Notes under the pieces: model-generated
What the model was told of the DNA's origin: nothing
Seen by the model: only the letters and a program-made list of their open reading frames with translations
Database searches by the model: none
In this document: positions 19,237 through 29,422 of the stretch, piece after piece
Position numbering within the stretch: the stretch's first letter is position 1
How the letters are laid out: each line of letters opens with the position of its first letter
Translations under genes and position numbers: made by a program
NCBI GenBank assembly: GCA_951799405.1
Contig: OX637343.1
Location: 14,796,524-14,860,523, forward strand
Direction of reading: 5' to 3'
Length of the DNA: 64,000 bases
Source of the DNA: Agapetus fuscipes
Lineage: Eukaryota > Arthropoda > Insecta > Trichoptera > Glossosomatidae

Positions 19237-19458
19237 TCTTTTCTAATGTAATATAAGTTGCAAAGATAGTAACATTGGGGATTCACATTATATGTATTTT
19301 CACAAGCAAACACGCTAGTTTGCGCATGTACATGCCGCGTGTGAACCTACAGCATTAAAACCCGAACCTCAAATGAACACAACCCTTCCAACTCTTGCCG
19401 ACTTTCCCTGAAAAGTGAATAATTTTCTATAGCATGGATGGTTAGCCACATACCAACC
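19237..19458 (-). repeat. R3 copy
   Basis: Minus-strand copy missing part of the TTTCAGGG block; followed immediately by another copy in the same orientation. Confidence 0.85.
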
Positions 19459-19465
19459 TATAAGT

Positions 19466-19727
19466 TTAATCTAATCTAATCTAATCTGAGTTGCCAAGAT
19501 ATATAACTTTTGGGATTCACATTACATGCATTCTCACAAGCAAACATGTACAAGTTCGCGCTTGCGCATGCCGCATATGAACCTATTACATAAAAACCCA
19601 AACCTCAAATGAACACACACTCTGCTACTCTTGCCGATCTTCCCTGAAACATTGGCAAAGTGAACCGTTTTCTACAGCATGGATGGTCAGCAACATACCA
19701 ATATATAAGTCAAGGAATATAATATAC
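19466..19727 (-). repeat. R3 copy with AGATT tail
   Basis: Tail of four AGATT-type units at 19468-19490, then near full-length R3 up to the CCTTGACTTATATATTGG start. Confidence 0.9.
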
Positions 19728-19729
19728 AA

Positions 19730-20045
19730 CAAGTTTCCTGTAATACTCCACAAGTGAAACTTATGATGTTTCAGCTATCGTTAACTATCGATCTCATTTG
19801 AATATTGTAGTTGTGGAATACAATTGTGGTCTGGTCTATGTACCACACCAGACAGACAGATCGTCAATCTGAAGCTCACATAGCTCGGTCTGACCTGTAC
19901 CTAAGCCCTACTAATGACTCTACGCAGACCATTCTTGGGATGATGGAAGCTTTCGTGACATTATCAAATGCCTGAATATAGCTCAAGGACTAATAAAAAA
20001 TAATCTATACTAGTCTTGTTCTGCTGATTTCACATAGCACGACAC
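19730..20045. other. Unassigned stretch
   Basis: Nothing recognised. Confidence 0.4.
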
Positions 20046-20051
20046 ATCTAA

Positions 20052-20478
20052 GTCAACGACGTTACCATGTTGAAAGCACCGGTTCCCATAGATCACCGAA
20101 GTTAGGCAACATTGGGCGCGGATAGCACTTGGATGGGTTACCGCTCAGGTACACCGCGTGTCGTTGGCATCTTGGACCGGTCCGTAGTCCAGTGGCAACA
20201 CATCGGACTTGTAAACGGAAGGTTGTGGATTCGGATCCCGGCGGAGCACAAAAATATACCATTTATATTTCGAATGTGCTCTTCGCTGAGTTGAAAAATT
20301 CATAAACCTTTACCATAGACCGGTCACTGAAAGGTCCATCCAACCTTACAACAACTGGGTCTTGCTTGAGAATGGGCGCTTTCTACAGCGACGACCAAGC
20401 TCGCAGAGGGCTCTTGAGGTGTGATACACACAAAAACAGCGCTCACCAAATAAATCATCCTAATATTATTATTATTAT
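20052..20478 (+). repeat. Full-length SINE-B with 5S rRNA head
   Basis: Bases 20052-20168 match 5S rRNA along its whole length, including the internal promoter region (ATCACCGAAGTTAGGCAA, TTGGGCGCGG, GGATGGGTTACCGCT). A tRNA-like unit follows at 20173-20250 with A-box-like TCCGTAGTCCAGTGG, an ACTTGTAAA anticodon-loop region and B-box GGATTCGGATCCC. The body runs through CTTTACCATAGACCGGTCAC and AACTGGGTCTTGCTTGAGA to an ATT-repeat tail at 20463-20478. Two RNA polymerase III type promoters in series would be available. This is the reference copy for the family here. Confidence 0.93.
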
Positions 20479-20790
20479 CTAAGCTACACACGTTGTGTAA
20501 TTTCTTGCCACGTTGTCCCCAAAAAGATTGCATAGGCGATTGGATTTTTTTTTTACAGGAAGGTAGCCCACTCTAACGCCAACCACTTTTGCTGAAGTGG
20601 GGGTTTTACAGCTCCCGAGGGGACAGATTCTCCTTGTGAAGGCGAAGTACACGTTACTGATACTTTTTAAAAATAAACTTTCAAAATTTAAGGGTTGAAA
20701 ATAAACACCGAAACGGGAAATAATTTCTGGGATCAAACTCTTACTCTCGACATGGAATGCAAGCGTTCTACCAACTGAGTTATCGACCGG
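20479..20790 (-). repeat. SINE-A, full length
   Basis: Minus-strand copy with head (GATAACTCAGTTGGTAGA) at 20770-20790 and tail at 20479-20510. It abuts the ATT tail of the SINE-B but in opposite orientation. Confidence 0.9.
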
Positions 20791-20917
20791 ACCAAACACA
20801 TCAAACCGTGTTATCGTCTAACAGAAAATCCATGGCTCGCCCGGCGCCTAAAGTGGATTCTCCATAAAAGAACAAAAAAAACGATCATATTTGAATAGTA
20901 CATTATATTTCTTACTC

Positions 20918-21205
20918 CACCAAATGTAATTTGTCGTGTATGTTCCTTGACTTATAGGTTTGTATGCGGCTGTCCAGGCATGCTTTGAAAATGGTTTACT
21001 TTGCCAATGTCACCCCTGTTTCAGGGAAGGTCGGCAGGAGTTGCAGGGTGTATGTTCATTTGAGATTCGGGTTTTTATATTGTGGGACAACATGCGGCAT
21101 GTCTAAGCGCGAACTTAAACATGTCTGTTTTGTGAAAATGCATATTATGTGGATCACTAATGTTACTTATATTTTGCAACTTAGATTAGATTAAATTAGA
21201 ACCAC
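20918..21205 (+). repeat. R3 copy, long
   Basis: Begins upstream of the usual start, at AAATGTAATTTGTCGTGT, and runs through TTTCAGGGAAGGTCGGCA to AGATT-type tail units. Confidence 0.92.
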
Positions 21206-21279
21206 TAGACTAAGGACCGGTCAAATATTTTTATTCAACGATTTACAATCATTGCGTTTTCAAAATCAAAGGCATTGTT

Positions 21280-21480
21280 TGAAAGAGTGGACCGAAGAAA
21301 GGATGGATTGATCAAGTGAATGATTGGAAACTGTAGATAGAGACGATAGTCAGAATTTGCCTGAAAAGAGAAATGAACATCTTGAAAATGAAAAAAATAT
21401 GAGGAAACAGAGCAGTGAAGACGCATCGGAAAAAAAGTATTGACTGCCTCTAATGGAATAGCGACTATGTAAAAGGCAAG
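21280..21480 (+). pseudogene. RTE-like LINE, decayed 3' coding fragment
   Basis: AAGAAAGGATGGATTGATCA resembles the codons of GRPRKEWIDQI, followed by reading-frame-disrupted sequence with the spacing of the LINE C-terminus. Identity is low. Confidence 0.4.
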
Positions 21481-21489
21481 ATCTTTAAA

Positions 21490-21950
21490 AACAATTTTTA
21501 TTTTTATTTTTACAAATTACTGATTTTGAAAATCTTATGGACCGTCTGTAGACTTATCTTGTTAACTTGTATGGACTTACTGGATGTTAACAACCCACAA
21601 GGGCCAAACACAAAACAATACTTTAATAACTACACGAACCTTACTAAAAGCATTGGTTGATTAGCTTTGGTATACAATGTAGGAACGAGATTGGTTTGGC
21701 CATTTTGCCTTTGTAATGAAAGTACCATGGAAATAGTTCCTATGTCGATTGAAGTTTGTTTTACATACTATGAGAAAATATAAAGCGAAAATAATACACA
21801 GTCACCTTAAAGGTAAAACTGAATAAATGCTGTTCCACTGATTTGAAAAATCGTTGAGTTGACATTGAATTGAGAGTAAGTTTTCATAGTAAGTGAACTA
21901 ATTATAAGGCAGTGCTGATTAAAAGCTTCCAAGCTACAGAATTTTACCAA
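21490..21950. other. Unassigned stretch
   Basis: Nothing recognised. Confidence 0.4.
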
Positions 21951-21956
21951 ATTTAA

Positions 21957-22168
21957 AAAAATGGTTCACTTTGCCAATGTCACCCCTGTTTCAGGGAAGG
22001 TCGGCAAGAGTTGCAGGGTCAGTTATGTCCATTTGAGAATTGGGTTTTTTATATTGTAGGTCCACATGCGGCATGTGTGAGCGCGAAATTATGCGTGTCT
22101 GCTTGTGGGAATGCATTTAATATGAATATCAAATGATACATATCCTTGCAGCTTAGATTTAGATTTAA
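21957..22168 (+). repeat. R3 copy, 5'-truncated
   Basis: Starts within AAAATGGTTCACTTTGCCAA and ends CTTGCAGCTTAGATTTAGATTTA; subtype with GCTTGTGGGAATGCATTTAA, shared with 38470-38738, 39330-39535 and 61240-61466. Confidence 0.9.
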
Positions 22169-22237
22169 TGCAAAATAAATCTTGTTAAACAAATAAAACA
22201 CAGCTTAATTAAAAGAACCACAGTAAAATCATAACAG
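22169..22237 (+). mobile_element. LTR-A 3' terminal fragment
   Basis: AATAAATCTTG, CTTAATTAAAAGAACC and CAGTAAAATCATAACA match the end of the LTR-A copies near 44275 and 1690. Confidence 0.5.
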
Positions 22238-22239
22238 TA

Positions 22240-22620
22240 CAATTATAGACTTCATTTAATAGAAATATTTTTTGTTGCACCAGAGATAAGAGTTTCTAAT
22301 GAAAAAGTTCAATATATTTCTTGTTATTTCGTTACACGGTTTTTACATAGACACAAATCGAATAGGTTTGTATGCAAATAGTCATTTTTTAACGCGATGT
22401 GTTTTCGATTGTTTTAACGGCGTGGGCCCTTAAAGTGTCGCAGTTTTGGAAATTGCACACCGCAGTGTTTACGGGTATATTAAATTTTATGAATATTGTA
22501 AAACGAAAACGGAGAAATATTGCACTCAATCACTATGCTTCTGAACCAGCAGCGCTTCTAAAACTGAACATCGGAACTTCTATGATAAAAATGGATAATA
22601 AATAGTTGAGAAGCTTTCAA
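22240..22620. other. Unassigned stretch
   Basis: No recognised feature; a 68-codon plus frame lacks any motif. Confidence 0.4.
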
Positions 22621-22624
22621 GATC

Positions 22625-22900
22625 TAAAAATCTAAATCCAAGCTGCAAAGATGTATATCATTTAAGATTCATATTATTTGCATTCCCACAAGCAGACATG
22701 TATAAGTTTACGCTAAGACATGCCGCATGTGGACCACGATATAAAAAACCCAATCTCAAATTAACATAAGCCATGCCACTCTTACCGACTTTCCCTGAAA
22801 CACGGGTGGCATTGGCAAAGTGAACCATTTTCTACAGCATGTGTGGTAAGCCCCGTACCAACCTGTACGTCAAGGAAAATACACAACAAATTACATTTAA
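22625..22900 (-). repeat. R3 copy
   Basis: Near full length on the minus strand, extending to the ACAAATTACATTTAAA block upstream of the common start. Confidence 0.9.
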
Positions 22901-23029
22901 AGGTAAGCAAATATTTTGTGATTGGCCGCCAAAGCCCAAAGCTAGTAGTGTGACGTTTGCCCGCCATCAAGAAAAAAACTGAATTTGTGTTGAGTGCATT
23001 ATGCTTCAAGAAATAAAGTAGACAAATTA

Positions 23030-23400
23030 AAGCTGTAACTGTAACTGTAACTCTGTCACCATTCCGCTAGGGGTGGCCATAACCTCTGCAGAGCTGCCTC
23101 TGTTTCTTCCTATCTGTACATACTTCTATTAGTTCATTCATATCACCTTTAACAAGCAATTTCATTTTTTTACGCTCGCTTTGTGTATATCCCATTCTTT
23201 CACTATCTCCTCAATCTGATCACTCCATACTTTTCTCGGCTGCCTCCATTTCTTCCTATCTTTAGATTCCTCTTTCAGTTCATTCATATCCATCACCTTA
23301 AACATGCATTTCCTTTTTTTACGCTCTTCGTATATCCCATCCTTTCACAATCTCCTCAATCTGATCACTCCACCGTCCTCGGTCGTCCCTCATTCTTGAA
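23030..23400 (-). pseudogene. RTE-like LINE family 3, 3' end with internal tandem duplication
   Basis: The plus strand begins with AACTGTAACTGTAACTCTG, the tandem tail of family 3, then the complement of the C-terminal codons. A unit of about 150 bp (CTGCCTC...CTTCCTATCT to CTCAATCTGATCACTCCA) occurs twice in tandem, at about 23094-23237 and 23240-23375. Confidence 0.75.
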
Positions 23401-23404
23401 AGCT

Positions 23405-23705
23405 TCTAAATAAAACTGTTTTTATGCACAACTTTCAACTTGGTGCTTCTCGAAATTGTCCTTGTAATTGTAATAAAATTGTCCAATCGAAATACACAGG
23501 CACCCCAACTTCAACAGAGATGACAGCTACAAACTTTCCAGTATATGGAGGCCAGTAGGTACTAACTTCAATGATCCACCCTTTCATTAATCGGACGATT
23601 TCAAAAGAAGACATAATATCGTCCTTCTGTACAACTGGGGCTATAACGACATCTATGGATGTATCTCCGAAGGTTAATAAAAATAAAAATACCTACAACC
23701 TTCGG
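23405..23705. other. Unassigned stretch
   Basis: No recognised feature. Confidence 0.4.
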
Positions 23706-23710
23706 CCTCG

Positions 23711-24206
23711 ATCGCAACTAAGCCACACATATAGTGTAACTTCTTGCCTGCGTTATCCCCGAAGAGGTCGCATGTGGCGCTTCGGGACCTATTTATTTTT
23801 ACAGGTAAGGGGGCCGGCCTCACACCAACCACTTTCAGTTGAAGTGGGGGTTTCCCAGCTCCCGGGGGGGGGCTGGTTCTCATTTCTTGTGAAGGCTGAG
23901 TAAACCTTTGAGATCGAACCCTTGCTCTCGGCATGGAATGCAAGCATTCTACCAATTGAGCTATCGACCTTTTTACGAGCTTGATCGTCGTCGCTACAAA
24001 GCGCCAATTCTCAAGCAAGACCCAGTTGCTGTAAGGCTGGATGGAGCTTTGGTGACCGGTCATTGGTAAAGGTTTTATGAATTTTTCAACCCAGCGAAGA
24101 GCAAATTTGAAAATATAAATTGTATATTTTGGTGCGCCGCCGGGAATCGAACCCACAACCTTCCCATTCAGAGTCCGCAGTGTAACCGCTGAGCTACGGA
24201 CCGGTC
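23711..24206 (-). repeat. Composite SINE: SINE-B followed by SINE-A
   Basis: Reading the minus strand: SINE-B tRNA-like head at 24206-24125, SINE-B body to about 23971, then at once the SINE-A head (CGATAGCTCAATTGGTAGAA) and body ending TGTGTGGCTTAGTTGCGA at 23711. No tail or duplication separates the two, so they probably moved as a unit. The same order occurs at 49742-50263 and 60559-60918. Confidence 0.85.
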
Positions 24207-24237
24207 AAACAACAATAATTCAACAGTTCGTAGTTCC

Positions 24238-24340
24238 TCCTCATAGAGGACACACGTCTCCTGAAGACGTCGGAAATGACTCCGACGAAACGTAGAGAAA
24301 ATCGTCTTCTCTTTTGCACGGTCAGTAAAATCCGTTTTTT
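24238..24340 (+). repeat. PLE-like terminal fragment with hammerhead-like core
   Basis: CTGAAGA 24261-24267, stem GTCGGA 24269-24274, loop AATGAC, stem TCCGAC 24281-24286, GAAA 24287-24290. Compared with 1250-1279 the stem differs at paired positions but stays fully paired. Confidence 0.45.
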
Positions 24341-24344
24341 TCAT

Positions 24345-24660
24345 TCTTTGAATTATCCTTGCAGTTTTGCGCTTCTAGAAGTCGTGCATCCCTCCCACCT
24401 GCTTCGTATGCGATGCACGTGCCATGGCTATTTATTGAAGAGAACAGGTCGAGCACATTTTTGTTTGATTCCTTGCTTTATGCTTGAATGCGCACGGAAA
24501 TTTGAAAGCGCTGTACGAGGCCAAAGGTTGGATTCAACAATATTTGTAGAGCGAAAAATTCCATGCAATATTTTGAAAATTGTCATAATGTAGTATTTCT
24601 GTGAAGCTTGCAGATTCGCAGAAAAATGTTTGATTTTGAAAACTGTATACAATTCGCTCC
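24345..24660. other. Unassigned stretch
   Basis: No recognised feature. Confidence 0.4.
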
Positions 24661-24663
24661 CCC

Positions 24664-24903
24664 AGTTCTTGTTTGCCGTATACGCCAATCTTGTCAAATA
24701 TGACTTTTTCATGCAGTTGTCTTATGAATCAAATTCTACACAATCTGAGCTAAGAAAAACCGTAAAACTCGATAATGTGAGAGTTCTTTTAAATATTTTT
24801 TAAATAAATTTATTGTTTTAATAAGACATATTGGTCCAGCACACATGCAAACATTGCTCATGTAAAATTTTCTCATTTTCGTATACGGCAAACAAGCACT
24901 AAG
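24664..24903 (-). mobile_element. MITE-1 copy
   Basis: About 240 bp with terminal inverted repeats CTTGTTTGCCGTATACG (24668-24684) and CGTATACGGCAAACAAG (24880-24896). No coding capacity. It is inverted relative to the copy at 26524-26763. Confidence 0.75.
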
Positions 24904-24961
24904 GCAGCGAATTGTAATTGAAATTTTAATTTTAATTCATAATAGATTGATTGTTTAACAC

Positions 24962-25180
24962 GATCTAATAAAGCATAGTACGCGCCTTCTGCATGACCGG
25001 CACTGTGCTGTGGAATGCCCTACCCGATTAGCTTCGAGCCGTAGAGAGATTGAAGACGTTTATTTCTGAGGGGGTATAGACTCCTAAACCATTGAACAGA
25101 TTACGACGAAACTTATATGAATGACTGAGTACATGCCAACTTAGTCTTCTGTATGAAAAACTAAATCAATAAAGGAAATG
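24962..25180 (+). pseudogene. LINE reverse transcriptase C-terminal fragment (CR1/jockey type)
   Basis: The plus frame reads MTGTVLWNALPD, a stop, LRAVERLKTFISEGV, the pattern of the end of CR1/jockey-group reverse transcriptases. An AATAAAGGAAA end follows near 25175. Confidence 0.55.
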
Positions 25181-25181
25181 A

Positions 25182-25738
25182 AAGGCAAAATATGCCTATT
25201 TTCACCTAATGTCAGGGAAATTCTTAGATTAAAATAAGTGTGCTACGACACAACACAGTGGAGATACTTTAATGGATATATTGACCACCCCAAGAAAAAA
25301 ACGGCATGATACAATAACAGTTACTAGATGGACCACCACAATAAGGGTACAGCTAGTATGAAATAAAAGTAATCGGAGCACAATTCACAACGAATGGAAA
25401 AATAGATTAAAATGCTAGCGTGTAGCGCTTCCCTTCCATTTTACTTTTTTCAAGTCAATTTCTCGTGTGACGTGGTCCCGTGTTTTGTCACTTTGCTGCA
25501 AGGAAAACGAACAAAAGTCGCAAATAACTGCATAACTCTTTGTACGCCATGACAGTTGCGAATGTGAAATTCTAGGTTTTTGTACTTTATTGCTTTTTCC
25601 CACCAATACTTTGCATACTCATTCGTAGATGTTTACGAAAATTGAATTTGTAAAATATTGTCATGTTCTATAATATTCCTTGACGTATTATAAAAGTTTC
25701 CTGACTGTATTGAGAAAACTAATAACTGTTACTTGACT
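25182..25738. other. Unassigned stretch
   Basis: No recognised feature. Confidence 0.4.
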
Positions 25739-25779
25739 AGTCAACGACGATACCATATTGAAAGCACTAGTTCTCATCA
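25739..25779 (+). repeat. 5S-derived SINE head fragment
   Basis: GTCAACGACGATACCATATTG and GTTCTCATCA match the first 40 bases of the 5S head at 8346 and 20052. The rest is cut off by MITE-2. Confidence 0.75.
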
Positions 25780-26024
25780 GTACCCTTAGTACGAGTTGCA
25801 AAACTTGAGTAGTAATGTAAAGTTTACGGAAATTATTAAAGAGTGATTTCCCCCAAAATCTGCCGTTTTTGTGTGTTTCAACTTGATTTTCTTCATCACT
25901 GTAACTCTTTTGCTAAGACTATGAAGTGTAAGAAACAAAAACGGCAGATTTTGGGAGAAATCACTCTTTAATATTTTCCGTAAACTTTACTTTTCTCAAG
26001 TTTTGCAACTCGTACTAAGGGTAC
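25780..26024. mobile_element. MITE-2 with long inverted repeats and TA duplication
   Basis: The left arm from CCCTTAGTACGAGTTGC and the right arm to GCAACTCGTACTAAGGG are inverted repeats of roughly 90 bp with a few differences, and both are flanked by TA. Arms include AAAGTTTACGGAAA and AAATCTGCCGTTTTTG. TA duplication suggests a Tc1/mariner-type mover. No ORF. Confidence 0.85.
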
Positions 26025-26089
26025 TGTTCCTTGACTAATAGCAGGCGCGTGCACAGAGTAAAGGCAAATACATTTCAGGATAAGTTGAT

Positions 26090-26117
26090 CTGTAATGTTG
26101 GCGGCTAGGGTTTATTA
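26090..26117 (+). pseudogene. RTE family 1 coding end, remnant
   Basis: GATCTGTAATGTTGGCGGC followed by TAGGGTTTA marks the stop-proximal end of the family-1 LINE. Confidence 0.55.
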
Positions 26118-26175
26118 AAGTCTGGTCCATTTGACCATAGCTTCGACCCTGGTTCAACAGATGTCATTGCATGCT
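26118..26175 (+). repeat. SINE-C fragment
   Basis: CCATTTGACCATAGCTTCGAC and CTGGTTCAACAGATGTCATT match the minus-strand body of SINE-C at 9605-9755. Confidence 0.6.
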
Positions 26176-26261
26176 TACAAGCTTCTGATTTAGCATGAAG
26201 ACAACTGACCAGGCAAAATAGGTTGGTGAATTGCATTCCTCTTCACAAATCTGTAAAAATA

Positions 26262-26376
26262 CACCCTGCAACTCTTGCTGACCTTGCCTGAAACAGGGGT
26301 GACATTGGCAAAGTGAACCATTTTCTACAGCATGGGTGGTCGTCCGCATACCAACCTATAAACCAAGGAACGAAAT
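26262..26376 (-). repeat. R3 copy, truncated at both ends
   Basis: Contains the TTTCAGG...CAGCAAGAGTTGCAGGGTG part and the start up to TTGGTTTATAGGTTGG. Confidence 0.85.
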
Positions 26377-26523
26377 GTTATATGAATGAAAAAAAGAAAA
26401 CTCAGAAATGGATTTTTTACTGCAGTTAATTGTCTTTTGGTTTTATTCAAATCAGTGTCTTCTTCTATCAAAGTTTCTTAAAAATAATCATACATGGAAG
26501 ACAATGCTGACTAGTCGCTGCCT

Positions 26524-26763
26524 TAGTTCTTGTTTATCGTATACGCCATTGAGAAAATTTGACATGAGCAATGTTTGCATGTGTACTAGACCAATGTGTC
26601 TTATGAAAACAAGAAATTTATTTAAAAAATATTTAAAAGAACTCTCACATTATCGAGTTTTACGGTTTTTCTTAGCTCAGAGTGTGTAAAATTTGATTCA
26701 TAGGACAACTGCGTGAAAGAGTCATATTTGACAAGATTGGCGTATACGATAAACAAGAACTGG
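26524..26763 (+). mobile_element. MITE-1 copy
   Basis: Terminal inverted repeats AGTTCTTGTTTATCGTATAC (26525-26544) and GTATACGATAAACAAGAACT (26742-26761). Internal ACTCTCACATTATCGAGTTT matches 24664-24903 in reverse. Confidence 0.8.
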
Positions 26764-26769
26764 GAGAGC

Positions 26770-27055
26770 GTAGTGGCATGGAAAAAATATCTCTACAGGT
26801 GATACGATTTATCTAGGGGAGTTTTTTTTAATTACCCATATCATATTCTCACCTGTTTTTTGGTAAAGACAAAAGATTGCGAGGATGTTCCTGTAGTTTT
26901 ATCGTTAACGCATAAAATAGGTGCGATATGTTAAAAACCGCAGGTGCAAAAAGATTCGCGAAAAGAGTGAGCCGACAATATGCTGGATGGGGAACAGTTC
27001 GTTCCTTAATAAGGCGCGTTTAGACTGATGAAACGTAGCGTACAACGAGCAATAT
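26770..27055. other. Unassigned stretch
   Basis: No recognised feature. Confidence 0.4.
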
Positions 27056-27057
27056 AT

Positions 27058-27431
27058 CTGTAACTTAGAGCATAAAAAACGGAAGTCCACTTTAATGATG
27101 CAGAAATTCTTATAATTAGCTGTTCTATAAGTGGTAAAAATATTGGAGTCCTCGGACTCATAGTTACTGAGATATCAAGTGTAATAAATATGGGATGCAC
27201 ATAAAAGTGCGAGCATAAACCACGGAAGTTCCACATACGTTGTTCACACTACTTCACATTAAATAAATATCAATAAAAGAAGATAAACAGTTCTTACAGA
27301 TAAAAAATATCTCGTCTAGTTAAGAAGTAATGATAGTTTTATAAAAGTTCACATTTTCACTAAAACTCGTCTCCTGCACATTTTACTAAATGTGACTACC
27401 GTTGTTTATGCTCTAAGCGTCTAAGGTACAG
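27058..27431 (+). mobile_element. MITE-3 copy
   Basis: About 374 bp with inverted ends around TTAGAGCATAAA and CGTTGTTTATGCTCTAAG...GGTACAG. It matches 55444-55826 along its whole length, including GGAGTCCTCGGACT and ATAAACCACGG. Confidence 0.85.
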
Positions 27432-27454
27432 ATCTATTTGAAAAAAAAATATGG

Positions 27455-27740
27455 GACCAGTCCGTAGTCTAGTGATTGACACTAGTCCGTAGTCTTCTGA
27501 CTCGTAAAATTTACGAGTCAGAAGTTGCTTATAATAATAATATTATAATGATTTATTTGGTGAGAACTATTTTCGTGTGAATCACACCTCAAGAGCCGTA
27601 TGCAAGCTGAGTCGTTGCTATAGAAAGCACCAATGTTCGAGCAAGATCCAGTTCCTGTAAAACTAGATAGACTTCTAGTGACCGGTCTTGGTAACTATAA
27701 GTCCACATTAAATTTTCAACCCAGCCAAGTTTAGACGCAA
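27455..27740. repeat. Two SINE-B pieces joined head to head
   Basis: Plus-strand head fragment (CCAGTCCGTAGTCTAGTG, repeated in part) to about 27508, then minus-strand SINE-B 3' part from 27530 to 27740. The junction forms the perfect palindrome CTTCTGACTCGTAAA/TTTACGAGTCAGAAG. Confidence 0.7.
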
Positions 27741-27750
27741 CACGACTAAA

Positions 27751-28173
27751 AACGCAACTAAGCTACACATATAGTGTAACTTTTTGCCGCGATATCCCCG
27801 AAGGAGTCGCCTGTGGCGAGTTGCACCTAATTTATTTTTACAGGTAAGGGGGCCGGCCTTACGCCAACCACTTCAGTTGAAGTGGGGGTTTCCCAGCTCC
27901 CGAGAGGGGCTTGTACTCATTTCTAGTAAAGACTGAGTAAGGCTTGACGTTATTTTATTTTGGGGTTTAAAATAAACACCGAAACGGGAAAACCCTCGGT
28001 GGGATTCGAACCCGAGCTAACGGCATGGAATGCAAGCACTTTACCAACTGAGCTATCGACCGGTTAGACAATTTTTTGAAAATAAAATTATATTTTTTTG
28101 TGCTCCGTTAGGAATCAAGACTCAGGTCCTTTGGGTAACGAGTCCGTAGCTTTTACCACTAGACTACATACCA
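27751..28173 (-). repeat. Composite SINE: SINE-B head plus SINE-A
   Basis: SINE-A is complete at 27751-28063. Upstream on the minus strand lies a SINE-B head (28068-28173, TGTAGTCTAGTGGTAAAAGC), with most of the SINE-B body deleted. Confidence 0.75.
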
Positions 28174-28174
28174 G

Positions 28175-28588
28175 ATATGAATTTTTTTCTTCTTTTACTG
28201 TGTTCGGCTATGTTCGTCTGCCATCACTCGGTTTCGTCTGTCTTGCGAGAAGGGGTTGAAATAAGCAGAATTTGGGAGAAAACACGCCTCGCCCCGCCCC
28301 GCGTCAACCCCACACCCTCCCCTGCCTCGTCCTTCATGTTTCAAATACATAAATTTCATACAAAAACGAAAACGAAAAAAAAAATGCCGACGGTAGGCAA
28401 CCCCTTTTATATACATACTCACGAAAATAACATAGGCGTATCCAGTTTCGAAAAAAATGTATTGGCAGCTTATTCTTTTGTCTTAGATGGTAGTTTTTCT
28501 TATTGTAAGAGTCGAAGATATGTGACTGATCTATAATCTATTGTTATGTAAATAGCGAATACACATAAATATTTCGGTAGGTAGATAT
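28175..28588. other. Unassigned stretch
   Basis: A 119-codon plus frame (28177-28536) starts with a hydrophobic stretch but shows no known motif and overlaps a poly-purine tract; not called. Confidence 0.35.
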
Positions 28589-28690
28589 CCCATTTTTTTT
28601 TTTTTTTTTTTTTAAGAAATCCTGTGCGGGAGACTCCCTAGATTCTAAAGACTCTAGGGGTCTATGACACTTGTTGTAGTGCCGCAGAGG
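28589..28690 (-). repeat. Repeat D: poly(A)-tailed retroposon 3' end
   Basis: A T run (28592-28612) is followed by GCGGGAGACTCCCTAGATTC and GGGTCTATGACACTTGTT, shared with 51396-51490. Confidence 0.7.
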
Positions 28691-29046
28691 TGTACGAGCT
28701 TGGTCGTCGCTACAAAGCGCCAATACTCAAGCAAGACCCAGTTGCTGTAAGGCTGGATGGACCTTTGGTGACCGGTCATTGGTAAAGGCTTATGAATTTT
28801 TCAACCCAGCGAAGAGCACATTCGAAATATAAATGGTATATTTTTGTGCTCCGCCGGGATCCGAATCCACAACCTTCCATTAACGAGTCCGAAGTGTTGC
28901 TACTACGGACTACGGACTGGTCCAAGATGCCAACGACACGCGGTGTACCTGAGCGGTTACCCATCCAAGCACTGACCACGCCCAATGTTGCTTAACTTCG
29001 GTGATCTATGGGAACCGGTGCTTTCAACATGGCTTACGTCGTTGAC
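28690..29046 (-). repeat. SINE-B with 5S rRNA head
   Basis: Minus-strand order: 5S head 29046-28929 (complement of GGCCAACGAC to GTTGAC, with AACTTCGGTGATCTATGG), tRNA-like head about 28922-28845, body to 28690. The ATT-rich tail is missing. Confidence 0.9.
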
Positions 29047-29049
29047 TTA

Positions 29050-29391
29050 ATTAATATATTATCGTTGACTTAAATAATAATTTGTAGCTGATGGGAGCTG
29101 TATATAAGTAGGATTAATTATTATAAGTACCTAGGGTAAAGAGATATTAGGTTGAAACCAACTGTTATCAAATAGCTATATACTGGCACACAAGCAATTT
29201 AATGCACATACACAGTTATGAGTGTTGAAAATTGATAAATAAGACAGCTGGATTACATTTAATGAAAAGTTGCAGTTTTTTTTATTTAAATTCTATATAA
29301 CTCTTGAAAATGACGACAGTCGAAAGTACTCGAGGATAAAATAACAAATATTAAAAAAAGAAAAATACTTACGTTTTATAAGAAATTCAAT

Positions 29392-29394
<3 letters not shown>
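29050..29394. other. Unassigned stretch
   Basis: No recognised feature. Confidence 0.4.

Positions 29395-29422
<28 letters not shown>

Noticed and set aside
20052..20168. Functional 5S rRNA gene
   Set aside because: Full-length similarity but with substitutions in conserved positions, no T-run terminator at the 3' end, and direct continuation into a tRNA-like SINE unit.
20964..21194. Small ORFs recurring in several places (also 10125, 22399, 38440, 61202)
   Set aside because: These are translations of R3 or flanking repeats, not proteins.
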